The notes: a model not told the origin generated them from the sequence alone. Positions 7,619-18,900 are shown, counted from the first letter of the stretch. The stretch is DNA of 64,000 bases from Paracrocinitomix mangrovi (GCF_019740355.2 NZ_CP091819.1:2976001-3040000), one strand, 5' to 3'. Numbers and translations are program-made.

Positions 7619-8131
7619 ATGAAAATTAACTTAATCAAAGGCGATATCACCAAAATTGAAGTAGATGCTATTGTGAATGCAGCTAATACTTCTTTGTTAG
7701 GAGGAGGTGGAGTTGATGGTGCAATTCACCGTGCCGGTGGTCCTGAAATTCTGGAAGATTGCCAAAAAATTAGAGCTAAACAAGGAGGGTGTCCCACAGG
7801 TGAAGCAGTTATAACGACAGCTGGAAAATTGCCATCCAAATTCGTCATTCATACTGTTGGACCCGTTTGGAATGGGGGATCTAAAAATGAGCCTCAGCTA
7901 CTAGCCAATTGCTATATGAACAGCTTGCAACTGGCTCAAGAAAACGGAATTAAATCAATTGCTTTTCCCAATATCAGTACCGGTATTTATGGATATCCAA
8001 AAGAACTGGCTGCTGAAATTGCAATAAAAATGGTAAAAGAAAATCCATTGGTGGACGAAGTTATCTTCGTTTGCTTTGGTGATGATAATTATAATTTATA
8101 TTCAAAATTATTAGAAGATGCCAATCTTTAA
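7619..8131 (+). CDS. Macrodomain ADP-ribose-processing protein (MacroD/YmdB type)
   Basis: A 170-residue single macrodomain of the MacroD class: GDI near the N terminus, NAAN (20-23), the catalytic loop [10 protein letters not shown] (28-37) and the phosphate-binding STGIYGYP (120-127). Such enzymes remove acetyl from O-acetyl-ADP-ribose, mono-ADP-ribose from proteins or nucleic acid ends, or phosphate from ADP-ribose 1''-phosphate. Beside kptA the last two activities are most relevant: processing Appr1''p or reversing ADP-ribosylation of ends. It overlaps the next gene by 14 bp, pointing to tight co-translation. Confidence 0.92.
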   Translation: MKINLIKGDITKIEVDAIVNAANTSLLGGGGVDGAIHRAGGPEILEDCQKIRAKQGGCPTGEAVITTAGKLPSKFVIHTVGPVWNGGSKNEPQLLANCYMNSLQLAQENGIKSIAFPNISTGIYGYPKELAAEIAIKMVKENPLVDEVIFVCFGDDNYNLYSKLLEDANL

Positions 8132-8585
8132 ATCACCTCAAAATATTGACCTTAGAGATCAATCACTGCCTTCTGTTTTCTTGGCCGGATCAATTGAAAT
8201 GGATAAAGCAATTGATTGGCAAGCTGAGTGTGAAAAGCAATTAACAAATTACTGGAATGTATTTAATCCAAGAAGAGAAAGTTGGGATGCATCTTGGAAA
8301 CAGGTTAAAGAGAACCCTCAATTCAATGAGCAAGTTAATTGGGAACTCAATGCGCTTGAAACAGCTGATCAAATCATCATGTATTTTGCACCTCATACAA
8401 AATCACCCATCTCATTGCTTGAATTTGGCTTGTATGCAAAATCAGGTAAAATGTCGGTGGTTTGCGATACAGAATTTTGGAGAAAAGGAAATATTGATAT
8501 TGTTTGCGAACGATATCAAGTACAACAATATCAAACAATTGAAGAATTATTAAACGAATTAATAACTAAAAAGTCTAGTGACTAA
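8118..8585 (+). CDS. Nucleoside 2-deoxyribosyltransferase-like protein
   Basis: A 155-residue protein with the deoxyribosyltransferase/DRHyd fold signature: VFLAGSIEM (20-28), FNPRR (49-53), [10 protein letters not shown] (75-84) and [12 protein letters not shown] (96-107), in which Glu102 occupies the usual nucleophile position. Relatives transfer deoxyribose between bases or hydrolyse N-glycosidic bonds of nucleotides. In an operon full of nicotinamide-ribosyl chemistry it may act on a related N-glycoside such as nicotinamide riboside or a nucleotide by-product, but no substrate can be read from the sequence. It overlaps the macrodomain gene and sits 24 bp before the NadV-like gene. Confidence 0.78.
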   Translation: MPIFKSPQNIDLRDQSLPSVFLAGSIEMDKAIDWQAECEKQLTNYWNVFNPRRESWDASWKQVKENPQFNEQVNWELNALETADQIIMYFAPHTKSPISLLEFGLYAKSGKMSVVCDTEFWRKGNIDIVCERYQVQQYQTIEELLNELITKKSSD

Positions 8586-8609
8586 AATTTAGCTGCTAGC
8601 AATTAAAAT

Positions 8610-10076
8610 ATGAATCCACTACTTTGCACAGATGGTTATAAAGTTGACCACAGGAGACAGTATCCTGACAAAACAACTTTAGTATACTCAAACTGGACAC
8701 CAAGAAAAAGCCGAATTGAAGGAATTGATGAGGTCGTATTTTTCGGATTACAATATTTCTTAAAACGATATGTAATAGATGATTTTGAAAGAGACTTTTT
8801 TTCAAGACCAAAAGAAGAGGTGGTAAATGAATACGCCAGAAGAATTAATAATTACTTAGGACCAAATAATGTTGGAACAGATCATATTGCAGCCCTTCAT
8901 GATTTGGGATATGTTCCTATGGTTTTTAAAGCATTGCCAGAAGGTGTTGCAGTTCCTATACGTTGTAGCATGTTTACTATGTACAATACCAAACCTGAAT
9001 TTTTTTGGTTGACAAACTATTTTGAAACATTGCTTTCAACCACTGTTTGGATGCCGTGTAATTCTGCTACAATTGCTCATCAATACAGAAAGGTGTTGAA
9101 TAAGTATGCTCAACAAACATCATCAGTTCCTGAGTTTGTTGATTGGCAAGGTCATGATTTTTCAATGAGAGGTATGGCTGGATTAGAAGCTGCTGAGTTA
9201 TCTGGTGCGGGTCATTTATTGAGTTTTACCGGTACAGATACAATTCCGGCTATTGAGTTCCTGGAGAAATATTACAATGCAAATGCTGAAAAAGAACTGA
9301 TCGGTGGCTCGGTGGCTGCAACAGAACACTCTGTAATGTCAATGGGAACGAATAATGCTGAGCAGGAAACATTCAGAAGATTAATTACTGAGGTTTATCC
9401 TGCAGGAATCGTTTCAATAGTATCTGATACATGGGATTTATGGAAAGTATTGACAGAGTATCTACCAAATCTTAAAAATGAGGTTTTGGCAAGAGAAGGA
9501 AAAGTTGTTATTCGTCCTGATTCAGGTGATCCTGTAGATATTATTTGTGGTCATACTTCAGGTATCTCAGATGCTGATAAAAAAGGTGTAATTGAATTGT
9601 TGTGGGATATTTTTGGTGGAACCGTAAATGAAAAGGGTTTCAAAGAATTAGATCCGCATATTGGTGCCATTTATGGTGATTCAATTACTATTGAAAGAGC
9701 AACAAATATCTGTGAAAGACTAAAAGCAAAGGGCTTTGCATCTACAAATGTGGTTTTGGGTGTAGGTTCGTACACTTATCAATACAACACGCGTGATACT
9801 TTTGGTTTTGCCATGAAAGCTACTTACGGTGAAGTTGAAGGGGTAGGTAGAGAGATTTACAAAGATCCGGTAACAGATGATGGAACTAAAAAATCAGCCA
9901 AAGGATTGATAAAAGTTGAAAAATCTGGCGATACATATGTTATGAAAGATCAAGTAAGTTGGGAGGAGGAGCAAACCGGAGAACTAAAAGAAGTTTTCAG
10001 AGATGGAAAATTATTAAAGGATTGGTCGCTCGCAGAAATTAGAAATAATCTCAAAGGAGAATTGGTGATGCACTAA
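8610..10076 (+). CDS. nadV: Nicotinamide phosphoribosyltransferase family protein (NadV/NAMPT; possibly Namat-like)
   Basis: A 488-residue protein similar in length to human NAMPT and aligned with it throughout: TDGYKVDHRRQYP at the N terminus, TGTDTIPA (207-214, with Asp210 at the position selecting nicotinamide), ATEHSVM (237-243, catalytic His240) and IRPDSGDP (301-308). NAMPT joins nicotinamide to PRPP to give NMN. A related phage enzyme (Namat) joins nicotinamide to ADP-ribose pyrophosphate to give NAD+ directly. It is the last gene of the NAD operon and its companion Prs-like gene is at 5503. Both nicotinamide and ADP-ribose derivatives would come from KptA in the same operon, and no NMN adenylyltransferase is encoded beside it. 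Confidence 0.9.
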   Translation: MNPLLCTDGYKVDHRRQYPDKTTLVYSNWTPRKSRIEGIDEVVFFGLQYFLKRYVIDDFERDFFSRPKEEVVNEYARRINNYLGPNNVGTDHIAALHDLGYVPMVFKALPEGVAVPIRCSMFTMYNTKPEFFWLTNYFETLLSTTVWMPCNSATIAHQYRKVLNKYAQQTSSVPEFVDWQGHDFSMRGMAGLEAAELSGAGHLLSFTGTDTIPAIEFLEKYYNANAEKELIGGSVAATEHSVMSMGTNNAEQETFRRLITEVYPAGIVSIVSDTWDLWKVLTEYLPNLKNEVLAREGKVVIRPDSGDPVDIICGHTSGISDADKKGVIELLWDIFGGTVNEKGFKELDPHIGAIYGDSITIERATNICERLKAKGFASTNVVLGVGSYTYQYNTRDTFGFAMKATYGEVEGVGREIYKDPVTDDGTKKSAKGLIKVEKSGDTYVMKDQVSWEEEQTGELKEVFRDGKLLKDWSLAEIRNNLKGELVMH

Positions 10077-10084
10077 TAAATGTT

Positions 10085-10119
10085 AAAACCCCTCAAATAT
10101 CTTGAGGGGTTTTTTGTTA
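10085..10119 (+). terminator. Strong intrinsic terminator ending the NAD operon
   Basis: A perfect 12-bp stem, AAAACCCCTCAA (10085-10096) with TTGAGGGGTTTT (10102-10113), has a 5-base loop and continues as T. It is the only clear terminator between 4711 and 10150, supporting one transcript for the downstream six or seven genes. Confidence 0.95.
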
Positions 10120-10150
10120 CTTTTTTGAAACGGCGTATTTTCTCATTATT

Positions 10151-10732
10151 ATGAGAAAGTTCAATACCCAAAAATGGGTGATTATCACCCTAATTATACT
10201 TTTTATACTTCCACTTTTTTTAAGTTCAAGTCAGTCTATTCATTTAAATGATGAATTAACGCCAAAGCTGGTAGCAGATCATTTTGATTATCCGGTGGGT
10301 CCTCCTGATGCTGAAGGGTATTATAATGCTCAGGGATTTGGAAAAAATAATCATCTGGGAGATGATTGGAATGCAAATTCTGGAGGGAATACTGATTTAG
10401 GAGACCCAATTTATTCCATTGGAAATGGAGTGGTTTCATTTGCCCAAGATATAAATGGTGGATGGGGAAATGTGATAAGAATCATTCATCAATTACCCAA
10501 TGGCGATAAAGTTGAATCTGTTTATGCTCATTGCGATAAAATTGAGGTAAAAGAAGGGCAGCAAGTAAAAAAAGGAGATAAAATTGGTACAATAGGAGAT
10601 GCTCATGGTAAGTATTATGCCCATCTTCATTTGGAAATTAGAAATGAGATTAACAAACCAATAGGTGCAGGATATTCAACAAATACAAAAGGATATTTAG
10701 ATCCTACCAACTTTATTAAAAATCACAGGTAA
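10151..10732 (+). CDS. M23 (LytM) family peptidase
   Basis: A 193-residue protein with an N-terminal membrane segment or uncleaved signal (about residues 9-27) and a C-terminal peptidase M23 domain. Visible zinc-site elements are HLGDDWN (His68, Asp72) and YAHLHLEIR near residues 155-163, with YAHCDK and VKKGDKIGTIG between them. Such enzymes cut peptidoglycan cross-bridges or are inactive activators; the H-x3-D and HLH motifs indicate an active one. Its stop codon abuts the stop of the convergent GH3-type gene. Confidence 0.88.
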   Translation: MRKFNTQKWVIITLIILFILPLFLSSSQSIHLNDELTPKLVADHFDYPVGPPDAEGYYNAQGFGKNNHLGDDWNANSGGNTDLGDPIYSIGNGVVSFAQDINGGWGNVIRIIHQLPNGDKVESVYAHCDKIEVKEGQQVKKGDKIGTIGDAHGKYYAHLHLEIRNEINKPIGAGYSTNTKGYLDPTNFIKNHR

Positions 10733-12331
10733 TTATACCAATACAGCTCCGGTATCTTCATAAACAGAAAGCATTGAATATTCCTCTGCTATAGAATGTA
10801 TATACTTTTCCCAGTCTGAGGCTAATTGACCTTTCATTACACGTGGAAATTTGTGTTGAGATCCGTATTTATCTCTCAATTTTAAGAAGTTGTAAAATAC
10901 ATCTGTTGGCAAAACTTCTAGCTCTATTCGCTCTAAAGCAAACTTTCTCTCAGTGATGTAATCGTCATTCAACTCTTTCAATTTTTCGTCTAATTCTTCT
11001 TTAAATTGAAGAGCATTTATAGGGCTATCACTTGCAATGAACCATTTATGCATAAAGTTACCACTTTCAGTTTCTTTCCCTAAAACTGCAAATTCTTCTA
11101 TGGCTATGTTATGTCTGTATGATAAGTCTGATATAGCCTGTGTCATATTATCTACAGACAAATGCTCACCGCACATACTTAAAAAGTGCTTGGTTCTTCC
11201 AGTTATTCTGAATAATAATTTTTGCGCATCAACAAATTGAATAGTATCCCCAATAAGATATCTGAATGATCCACTATTCGTGGAGATAAGCAAAGCATAA
11301 TCCTTACCTTCTTCTATTTCATCAACTGTTAAGGCATCAGAAAAATTCATCAAATTTCCGTCTTCGTCAAAATGATCTGCGTTAAAAGGAATGAATTCAA
11401 AATAAATATTGGCGTCAAATACCAACTGCATGTAATCTTCAGTTCCCTTTTGAAAACCAATAAATCCTTCAGAAGCTAAATAGGTATCAAGGTAAACTAC
11501 CTTACCTCCTAATAATTCATTAAAACTCTTTTCATAAGGATCAAATGAAACTCCACCATGTATGTAAACACGTAAATCCGGCCAAATTTCAAAAATGTCT
11601 TTCAGCTCATACTTTTCTACAATTCTGTTCAATAATATTTGAACCCAGGCAGGCACGCCGCACACCATTCCAACATCCCATTTGTGAGCGTTATCTACAA
11701 TCATTTCTAACTTTTCTTCCCAGTCTGAAATCGCTCTAATTTTCTTACTTGGTTTTGAGTATGGATTTAACCAATGTGGGACTTTTCCGGTTAAAATACC
11801 GCTCAAATCTCCTTCCCATTGTGAGTTGATTTTAGTCAAATCAGTACTACCACCCACAAACAAGACATCTTTTTCATAAAAGGAAGTGGGAAATTTCAAA
11901 TCTGCCAAAGAAACAGCTTGTTTCAAACAAACTTTCTTAATGCTTTTGATCATTTGTTTTGAAACCGGTATCCTTTTACTTGATGCACTTGTAGTTCCTG
12001 ATGTTAAAGCAAAGTTGGAGATCTTACCTGGCCATGTTACATCCTCTTTTCCTTCTAAAGTTTTACACCAGAATTGCTTAAACATTAGGTCATATTGAAA
12101 AATAGGGACCTGTTGTCTATAAGCCTCTCTTATGTTTTCACTTTTCAAAATACCAGTGAAATTGAATTTTTCTCCAAACTCAGTCTTCTTTGCTTTTGAC
12201 AATAATTTCGTTAGTACTTCTTCTTGCTTTTCAACAACGCTTTCCATCTTCTCAGTTAATTGCTGAGATTTCTTGTTGTTTTTCTTCTGTGCAAGACTAG
12301 ATGCACCTTTTAAAATAGTTCCTACTATCAT
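10733..12331 (-). CDS. GH3 auxin-responsive promoter family protein (ANL-type acyl-amido synthetase fold)
   Basis: A 532-residue protein of the GH3 family, whose plant members adenylate jasmonate or auxin and conjugate them to amino acids. Recognisable features are an N-terminal helical region (QEEVLTKLLSKAKKTEFG), the Ser/Thr-rich nucleotide loop LTSGTTSASSKRIPVS, a YLASEGFIGF motif matching the family Y-x-x-SEG signature, and ITGRTKHFLSMCGEHLS. Bacteroidota commonly carry one GH3 copy of unknown substrate, so a generic carboxylate-activating role is the safest statement. It is transcribed alone and is convergent with the M23 peptidase with no gap. Confidence 0.88.
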   Translation of the reverse strand: MIVGTILKGASSLAQKKNNKKSQQLTEKMESVVEKQEEVLTKLLSKAKKTEFGEKFNFTGILKSENIREAYRQQVPIFQYDLMFKQFWCKTLEGKEDVTWPGKISNFALTSGTTSASSKRIPVSKQMIKSIKKVCLKQAVSLADLKFPTSFYEKDVLFVGGSTDLTKINSQWEGDLSGILTGKVPHWLNPYSKPSKKIRAISDWEEKLEMIVDNAHKWDVGMVCGVPAWVQILLNRIVEKYELKDIFEIWPDLRVYIHGGVSFDPYEKSFNELLGGKVVYLDTYLASEGFIGFQKGTEDYMQLVFDANIYFEFIPFNADHFDEDGNLMNFSDALTVDEIEEGKDYALLISTNSGSFRYLIGDTIQFVDAQKLLFRITGRTKHFLSMCGEHLSVDNMTQAISDLSYRHNIAIEEFAVLGKETESGNFMHKWFIASDSPINALQFKEELDEKLKELNDDYITERKFALERIELEVLPTDVFYNFLKLRDKYGSQHKFPRVMKGQLASDWEKYIHSIAEEYSMLSVYEDTGAVLV

Positions 12332-12600
12332 TACGGGTTCTTTGGTAATACTAATCTATCAAATTGATGTTAAATTAAATGCATCAATTGCGTAAATAAA
12401 AGTTAAGAAATTTAAAAGAATAAGTCCAGTCGTAATTTTTGAATGTCTTAAAATCCTATATCTCTGAAAATCAATATTAACAGTAAGTTCATACTGTGTT
12501 AAAATTTAATCAGGCCATACAACCGTGAGGTTTTAGGTCCGTCTTGCCAATAGACCCCCTTTTGAATTAGTGTTAACTAATTAATGAAAAGCCTTACCCT

Positions 12601-12936
12601 ATGAGAAGAAGAATATTACTTCTTAGCTTACTTATTTTAAGCTCAATTTCAACATTTGCACAGGAGTTATCACCTGAGAGAAAATACTACAATTTACAAG
12701 TAGCCGAAAATAAATTGGCACAACTACCCTACGAAATTGACTTTTTCAGAGATTCAGTTTTGACAGAAGTACATGGCGAAAGGCGAGTTTTAGCCCCTCA
12801 TTATCCTGATATTACATCCATTGATAGAACAAAGGAAGCACGTACCAATGCTTTTACCTCTTGGATTACTATGTATAAAAGTGAGTATGATGCTTATTAC
12901 TCATACTTAGTTAATTATGTAAGAACTCATCAATAG
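12601..12936 (+). CDS. Small secreted hypothetical protein
   Basis: A 111-residue protein with a clear signal peptide (residues 1-20, ending TFAQ) and an amphipathic, probably helical mature part with many Tyr, Arg and Glu (SPERKYYNLQVAENKLAQLP). No family is recognised. It is 10 bp upstream of the 2623-residue T9SS protein and on the same strand, so the two are probably co-transcribed. Its first 270 bp of upstream sequence hold no gene and no obvious terminator. Confidence 0.7.
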   Translation: MRRRILLLSLLILSSISTFAQELSPERKYYNLQVAENKLAQLPYEIDFFRDSVLTEVHGERRVLAPHYPDITSIDRTKEARTNAFTSWITMYKSEYDAYYSYLVNYVRTHQ

Positions 12937-12946
12937 CCTAAATCCC

Positions 12947-15900
12947 ATGAAGAATTTTTTCAAAAGCCTTTTAGTTGGATTCATTTTGATGATTTCAACT
13001 TTTAATTCAAACGCTCAGTGTACCGTAATTGCACCGGTTCCTAATGACGCATGTTACCAGCAAGTGATTGCCAATGACCCATTTTGTTGCAATACTGCCT
13101 GGGATGGAATATGTCAGAATGCATATGACAATTGTAATCCCGGAAGTGGATGTACAGTGGTTGCACCGGTTCCGCAAGATGCTTGTTATGATCAGGTTAT
13201 TTTGAATGATCCTTTTTGCTGTAATACTTCATGGGACGCATTGTGTCAGCAAGCATATGATGATTGTAGTGGTACAGGTCCTTGTACTGTTATTGCCCCA
13301 GTTCCTCAGGATAACTGCTGGAATGCGGTTGTTGTAATGGATCCTTTTTGTTGTAATACTTCATGGGATGCATTGTGTCAACAAGAATATGACGATTGTA
13401 TGGGTGTTGGTGGAGGAAATACTCCATGTACAGTAAATGCACCTGTACCAAATGATGGTTGTTATCAAGTGGTAATTGCACAAGATCCTGATTGCTGTAA
13501 TTTGGCGTGGGATGTAGATTGTCAAAATGCTTATGATAACTGTTCTTCACAAACATTTAACTGTGGAAGTGTACAAAATTTTGTAGTTCCTCCTTGTATT
13601 ACAGAAGTTACAATTGTTGCTGCTGGAGGTCAAGGTGGTGGAACATTAGGAGGTCAAGGAGCAGAGGTTGTTGGAACAATTGCTGTTACTCCTGGTCAAG
13701 TGTTACAGGTGAGTGCTGGGTGTCAAGGAGCTGCCGGTTCTGCTGGTGGAGGATTTGGTGGTGGAGGTAATGGTCAAAATTCTGGATCAGGATGGCCTTC
13801 GTTTGGCGGAGGAGGTGCTTCTTACGTGAGTACTGCTCCTTATGGAATGAATAATGCAGTAATCGTTGCCGGTGGTGGCGGTGGAGCTGGCGGAGGTGAT
13901 ACACCAGGAGAAGGTGGAGATGGTGGATGTCCAACGGCAACAGCTGGTATAACTACTTATGGTTATGGAGGCCAAGGAGGTACTTCAATTTCTGGAGGTG
14001 CCGGAGGTGGACCATGGACTGCAGGTGGTGGTGCTGGTGGAAATGGATCTTTTGGACAAGGTGGTGCCGGTGGTGTTGACCTTGCTTATGGAAATAACCC
14101 CGGTGGTGGTGGCGGTGGAGGCTACTACGGCGGTGGCGGTGGTGGATCAGATAATATCTCTGGAACCAGCTTTGTTGGTGGTGGCGGAGGTGGCGGAGGT
14201 TCCTCTTTGATTCCTGCCGGAGGAGGATGTACACAAGATGCTAATAATGGAAATGGTTTTGTGGTAATTGCTTGGGGTTGTGAAACTACACCTCCAACTG
14301 CTTCTAATCCTGCACCAATTACTGTTCAATGTGCGGCCAATGTTCCAGCGCCAAATCCAGCGGTTGTTACAGATGAAGCCGATAACTGTGGAACTCCTCC
14401 TACCGTTGCGTGGGTGAGTGATGTTTCAAATGGCCAAACCTGCCCTGAAATTATTACAAGAACTTATAGTGTAACGGATGCATGTTTAAATCAAATAACG
14501 GTTACACAGACGATTACTATTGATGATACCCAGGCTCCAGTTTTTGCAGGAGCTCCTGCTAATATAACTGTACAATGCGGATCTGTTCCTGCAATGACAA
14601 ACCTTAACTGGACTGATAACTGTGATGGTGCTGGTTCTGTTCCTGGTGTTGATGGCCCATTAACAGGAGGAACTTGTGGTGGTACAATTACCAGAACCTG
14701 GACCTATACAGATAATTGCGGTAACATAGCCACGGCTCAGCAAATTATTACTGTAAATGATACTCAGGCTCCTGTTTTTGCAGCAGCTCCTGCTAATACC
14801 ACTGTTCAATGTTCGGCAAACGTTCCTGCTATGACAAACTTAAACTGGACAGATAACTGTGATGGTGCCGGATCAGTAGCCGGAGTTGATGTTTCAAATG
14901 GTCAGACCTGTCCTGAAGTTATTATCAGAACATGGACCTACACTGATAACTGCGGTAATACAGCTACAGCCCAACAAATAATAACAGTTGATGATACGCA
15001 AGCTCCTGTTTTTGCTGCAGCTCCTGCAAATACTACTGTTCAATGTTCAGCAAACGTTCCTGCAATGACAAACCTTAACTGGACTGATAACTGTGATGGT
15101 GCCGGTTCTGTGGTTGGTACAGATGTTTCAAATGGCCAAACTTGTCCAGAAGTTATTACGCGTACATGGACCTATACAGATAACTGTGGTAATACAGCTA
15201 CAGCTCAACAAATAATTACAGTTGATGATACGCAAGCTCCTGTTTTTGCGGCTCCTCCTGCTAATACTACCGTTCAATGTTCAGCAAATGTTCCTGCAAT
15301 GACAAACTTAGGTTGGACTGATAACTGTGATGGTGCCGGTTCTGTGGTTGGTACAGATGTTTCAAATGGCCAAACTTGTCCAGAAGTTATTACGCGTACA
15401 TGGACCTATACTGACAATTGTGGCAATACAGCTGCAGTTTCACAAACCATTACTGTTGATGATACGCAAGCTCCTGTTTTTGCTGCCCCACCAGCCAACA
15501 TAACAGTAGAATGTGCTGGAAACGTTCCTGCTATGACAAACTTAGGTTGGACAGATAACTGTGATGGTGCTGGTTCAGTAGTTGGTACGGATGTCTCAAA
15601 CGGTCAAACTTGTCCTGAAATTATTACAAGAACCTGGACTTACACAGACAATTGTGGAAATGTTGCGTCCGTATCTCAAACCATAACAGTAGACGATACA
15701 ACTCCACCAACGGCTTCAAATCCTCCTAACATTAATTTGGTTGGATTACCGATTCCTGCAGCTGATCCTAATGTGGTAACTGACGAATCTGATAACTGTG
15801 ATCCTAACCCAACTGTTACATTTATTTCTGATGTGTCTGACGGAAATTCTTGTCCAGAAACGATTACTAGAACATATGAAATTGAAGATGATTGTGGAAA

Positions 15901-18900
15901 TACTTCTCAAGTAACTCAGCTGATAATTATTGGAGATGCGAATCCTCCTACGGCTTCAAATCCTCTTCCTTTAGGTGTAGAATGTATTGCAGATATTCCT
16001 TTACCGGATCCGAATGTTGTAACGGATGAGGCAGATGATGCCGGAATTCCAGTAGTTGCCTGGGATAATGATGCATCAAATGGACAGACTTGCCCTGAGA
16101 TAATAACAAGAACTTATTCTGTTACTGATAACTGTGGAAATGTTATTTATGTGACGCAAACAATAACAGTAAATGATATAACACCACCTTTTTTTGCAGC
16201 TCCACCGGCAAATACTTCTGTTCAATGTTCTGCAGATGTTCCGGCAATGACAAACTTAAACTGGACAGATAACTGTGATGGTGCTGGTTCAGTAGTAGGC
16301 TCAGATGCCTCAGATGGAAATACTTGCCCGGAAACAATTACAAGAACCTGGACATATACTGATAACTGTGGAAATACTGCAACTGTACAACAAACAATTG
16401 TAGTTGATGATACAACACCGCCTTTGGGAACAGCACCAGCAGCAATAACAGTTCAGTGTGCAGCAGATGTACCTGCAGCAGACCCAGCCTTAGTAACTGG
16501 AGTATCTGACAACTGTACAGTTAACCCAACGGTAAACTTTGTGGGTGATGCATCTGACGGACAATTATGTCCTGAGACAATAACCAGAACTTATGAAATT
16601 ATTGATAACTGTGGAAATACTACAACAGTAACACAAACCATTACAGTTGATGATACTACTAATCCAACGGCATCTAATCCGGCGCAAATTATTGTACCGG
16701 GAGGGCCAGCTCCTACGCCGGATCCTAATGTTGTAATTGATGAGGCAGATAACTGTACAGCTAACCCTGTGGTGGCATTTGTATCACAAGTATCAGATAA
16801 CAATCCATGTCCTGAGACAATTACTTATACTTATTCAGTAACGGATGATTGTGGTAACCAAATATTTGTAACTCATGAAGTATTGATTACAGATCCAATT
16901 GCCCCAACCGGAACAGCTCCGGCTGATATCACTGTTGAATGTATTGGTGATGTACCAGCTGCTGATCCTGCTTTAATCACAGATGAGGCCGATAACAATG
17001 GAACTCCAACAGTAACACATTTATCAGATGTTTCCAACGGGCAAACTTGTCCAGAAGTGATAACCAGAACATATAGAATTACAGATCCTTGTGGAAACTT
17101 TATTGATGTGATACAATTAATTACGGTTGATGATATCACAGCACCAACAGCATCTAACCCTGCTGCAGTAATTGTAGAGTGCATTGCAGATGTACCTGCA
17201 GTAGATGTAGCAGTGGTAACAGATGAGGTAGATAACTGTACGGTAAATCCAACGGTAACACATGTTGGAGATGCATCAGATGGAAATACTTGTCCTGAAG
17301 TGATTACAAGAACATATAGAATTACTGATGATTGTGGAAACTTTGTAGATGTATTCCAAACAATCACGGTAGATGATATCACACCACCACTAGGAACAGC
17401 TCCAGCAGCAGTAACAGTTCAGTGTGCAGCAGATGTACCTGCAGCAGACCCAGCCTTAGTAACTGGAGTATCTGACAACTGTACAGCTAACCCAACTGTG
17501 AACTTTGTTTCAGATGCATCTGACGGACAATTATGTCCTGAGACAATAACCAGAACTTATGAAATTATTGATAACTGTGGAAATACTACAACAGTAACAC
17601 AAACTATTACAGTTGATGATACTACTAATCCAACGGCATCTAATCCGGCGCAAATTATTGTACCGGGAGGGCCAGCTCCTGCACCGGATCCTAATGTTGT
17701 AATTGATGAAGCAGATAACTGTACAGCTAATCCTGTAGTGGCATTTGTATCACAAGTATCAGATAACAATCCTTGTCCTGAGACAATTACTTATACTTAT
17801 TCAGTAACGGATGATTGTGGTAACCAAATATTTGTAACTCATGAAGTATTGATTACAGATCCAATTGCCCCAACCGGTACAGCACCAGCTGATATCACAG
17901 TTGAGTGTATTGGAGATGTTCCAGCGGCTGATCCTGCTTTGATTACAGATGAAGCAGACAACAATGGTGTGCCAACAGTTGCGCACGTAGGAGATGTATC
18001 AGATGGACAATCATGCCCTGAGACGATTACTAGAACTTACTCAATAACTGACCAGTGTGGAAACGTAATCACAGTAGATCAAATCATCACAGTAAATGAT
18101 ATCACAGCACCAACAGCATCCAACCCTGCAGCGGTAGTTGTAGAATGTATAGCAGATGTTCCTGCAGTAGATGTAGCAGTGGTGACAGATGAGGCAGACA
18201 ACTGTACAGTAAATCCAACAGTAACACATGTTGGTGATGCATCAGATGGAAACACTTGTCCTGAAGTGATTACAAGAACATATAGAATTACTGATGATTG
18301 CGGAAACTTTGTAGATGTATTCCAAACAATCACTGTAGATGATATCACACCACCACTAGGAACAGCTCCAGCAGCAGTTACAGTTCAGTGTTCAGCAGAT
18401 GTACCAGCTGCAGATCCAGCCCTAGTAACGGGAGTATTAGACAACTGTACAGCTAACCCAACGGTAAACTTTGTGGGTGATGCATCAGATGGAAACACAT
18501 GTCCTGAAGTAATCACTAGAACTTATGAAATAGTAGATGATTGTGGAAATACAACAACAGTAACACAAACCATTACAGTTGATGATACAACACCACCAAC
18601 TGCATCTAACCCTGCAAGTACAACTATTCCAGGTGGACCAGCTCCTGCACCGGATCCAAATGTTGTAATTGATGAGGCTGATAACTGTACAGCTAACCCT
18701 GTAGTGGCATTTGTATCACAAGTATCAGATAACAATCCATGTCCTGAAACAATTACCTACACTTACTCAGTGACTGATGATTGTGGAAACACTATCAACG
18801 TAACACATGATGTAATCATTACAGATCCTATTTTACCTACTGCATCAAATCCTTTACCGGTGACAGTTGAATGTATAGGAGATGTTCCGGCACCTGACCC

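Noticed and set aside
12332-12600. Possible riboswitch or leader upstream of the small secreted gene
   Set aside because: Only a weak GGTC/GACC pairing is visible and no known riboswitch consensus could be matched.
16873-17382. Open frame of 169 codons on the minus strand within the HYR-like array
   Set aside because: It is a shadow of the repetitive coding strand; the same frame recurs in each duplicated block (also near 18079 and 19249) and has no signal, motif or start context.
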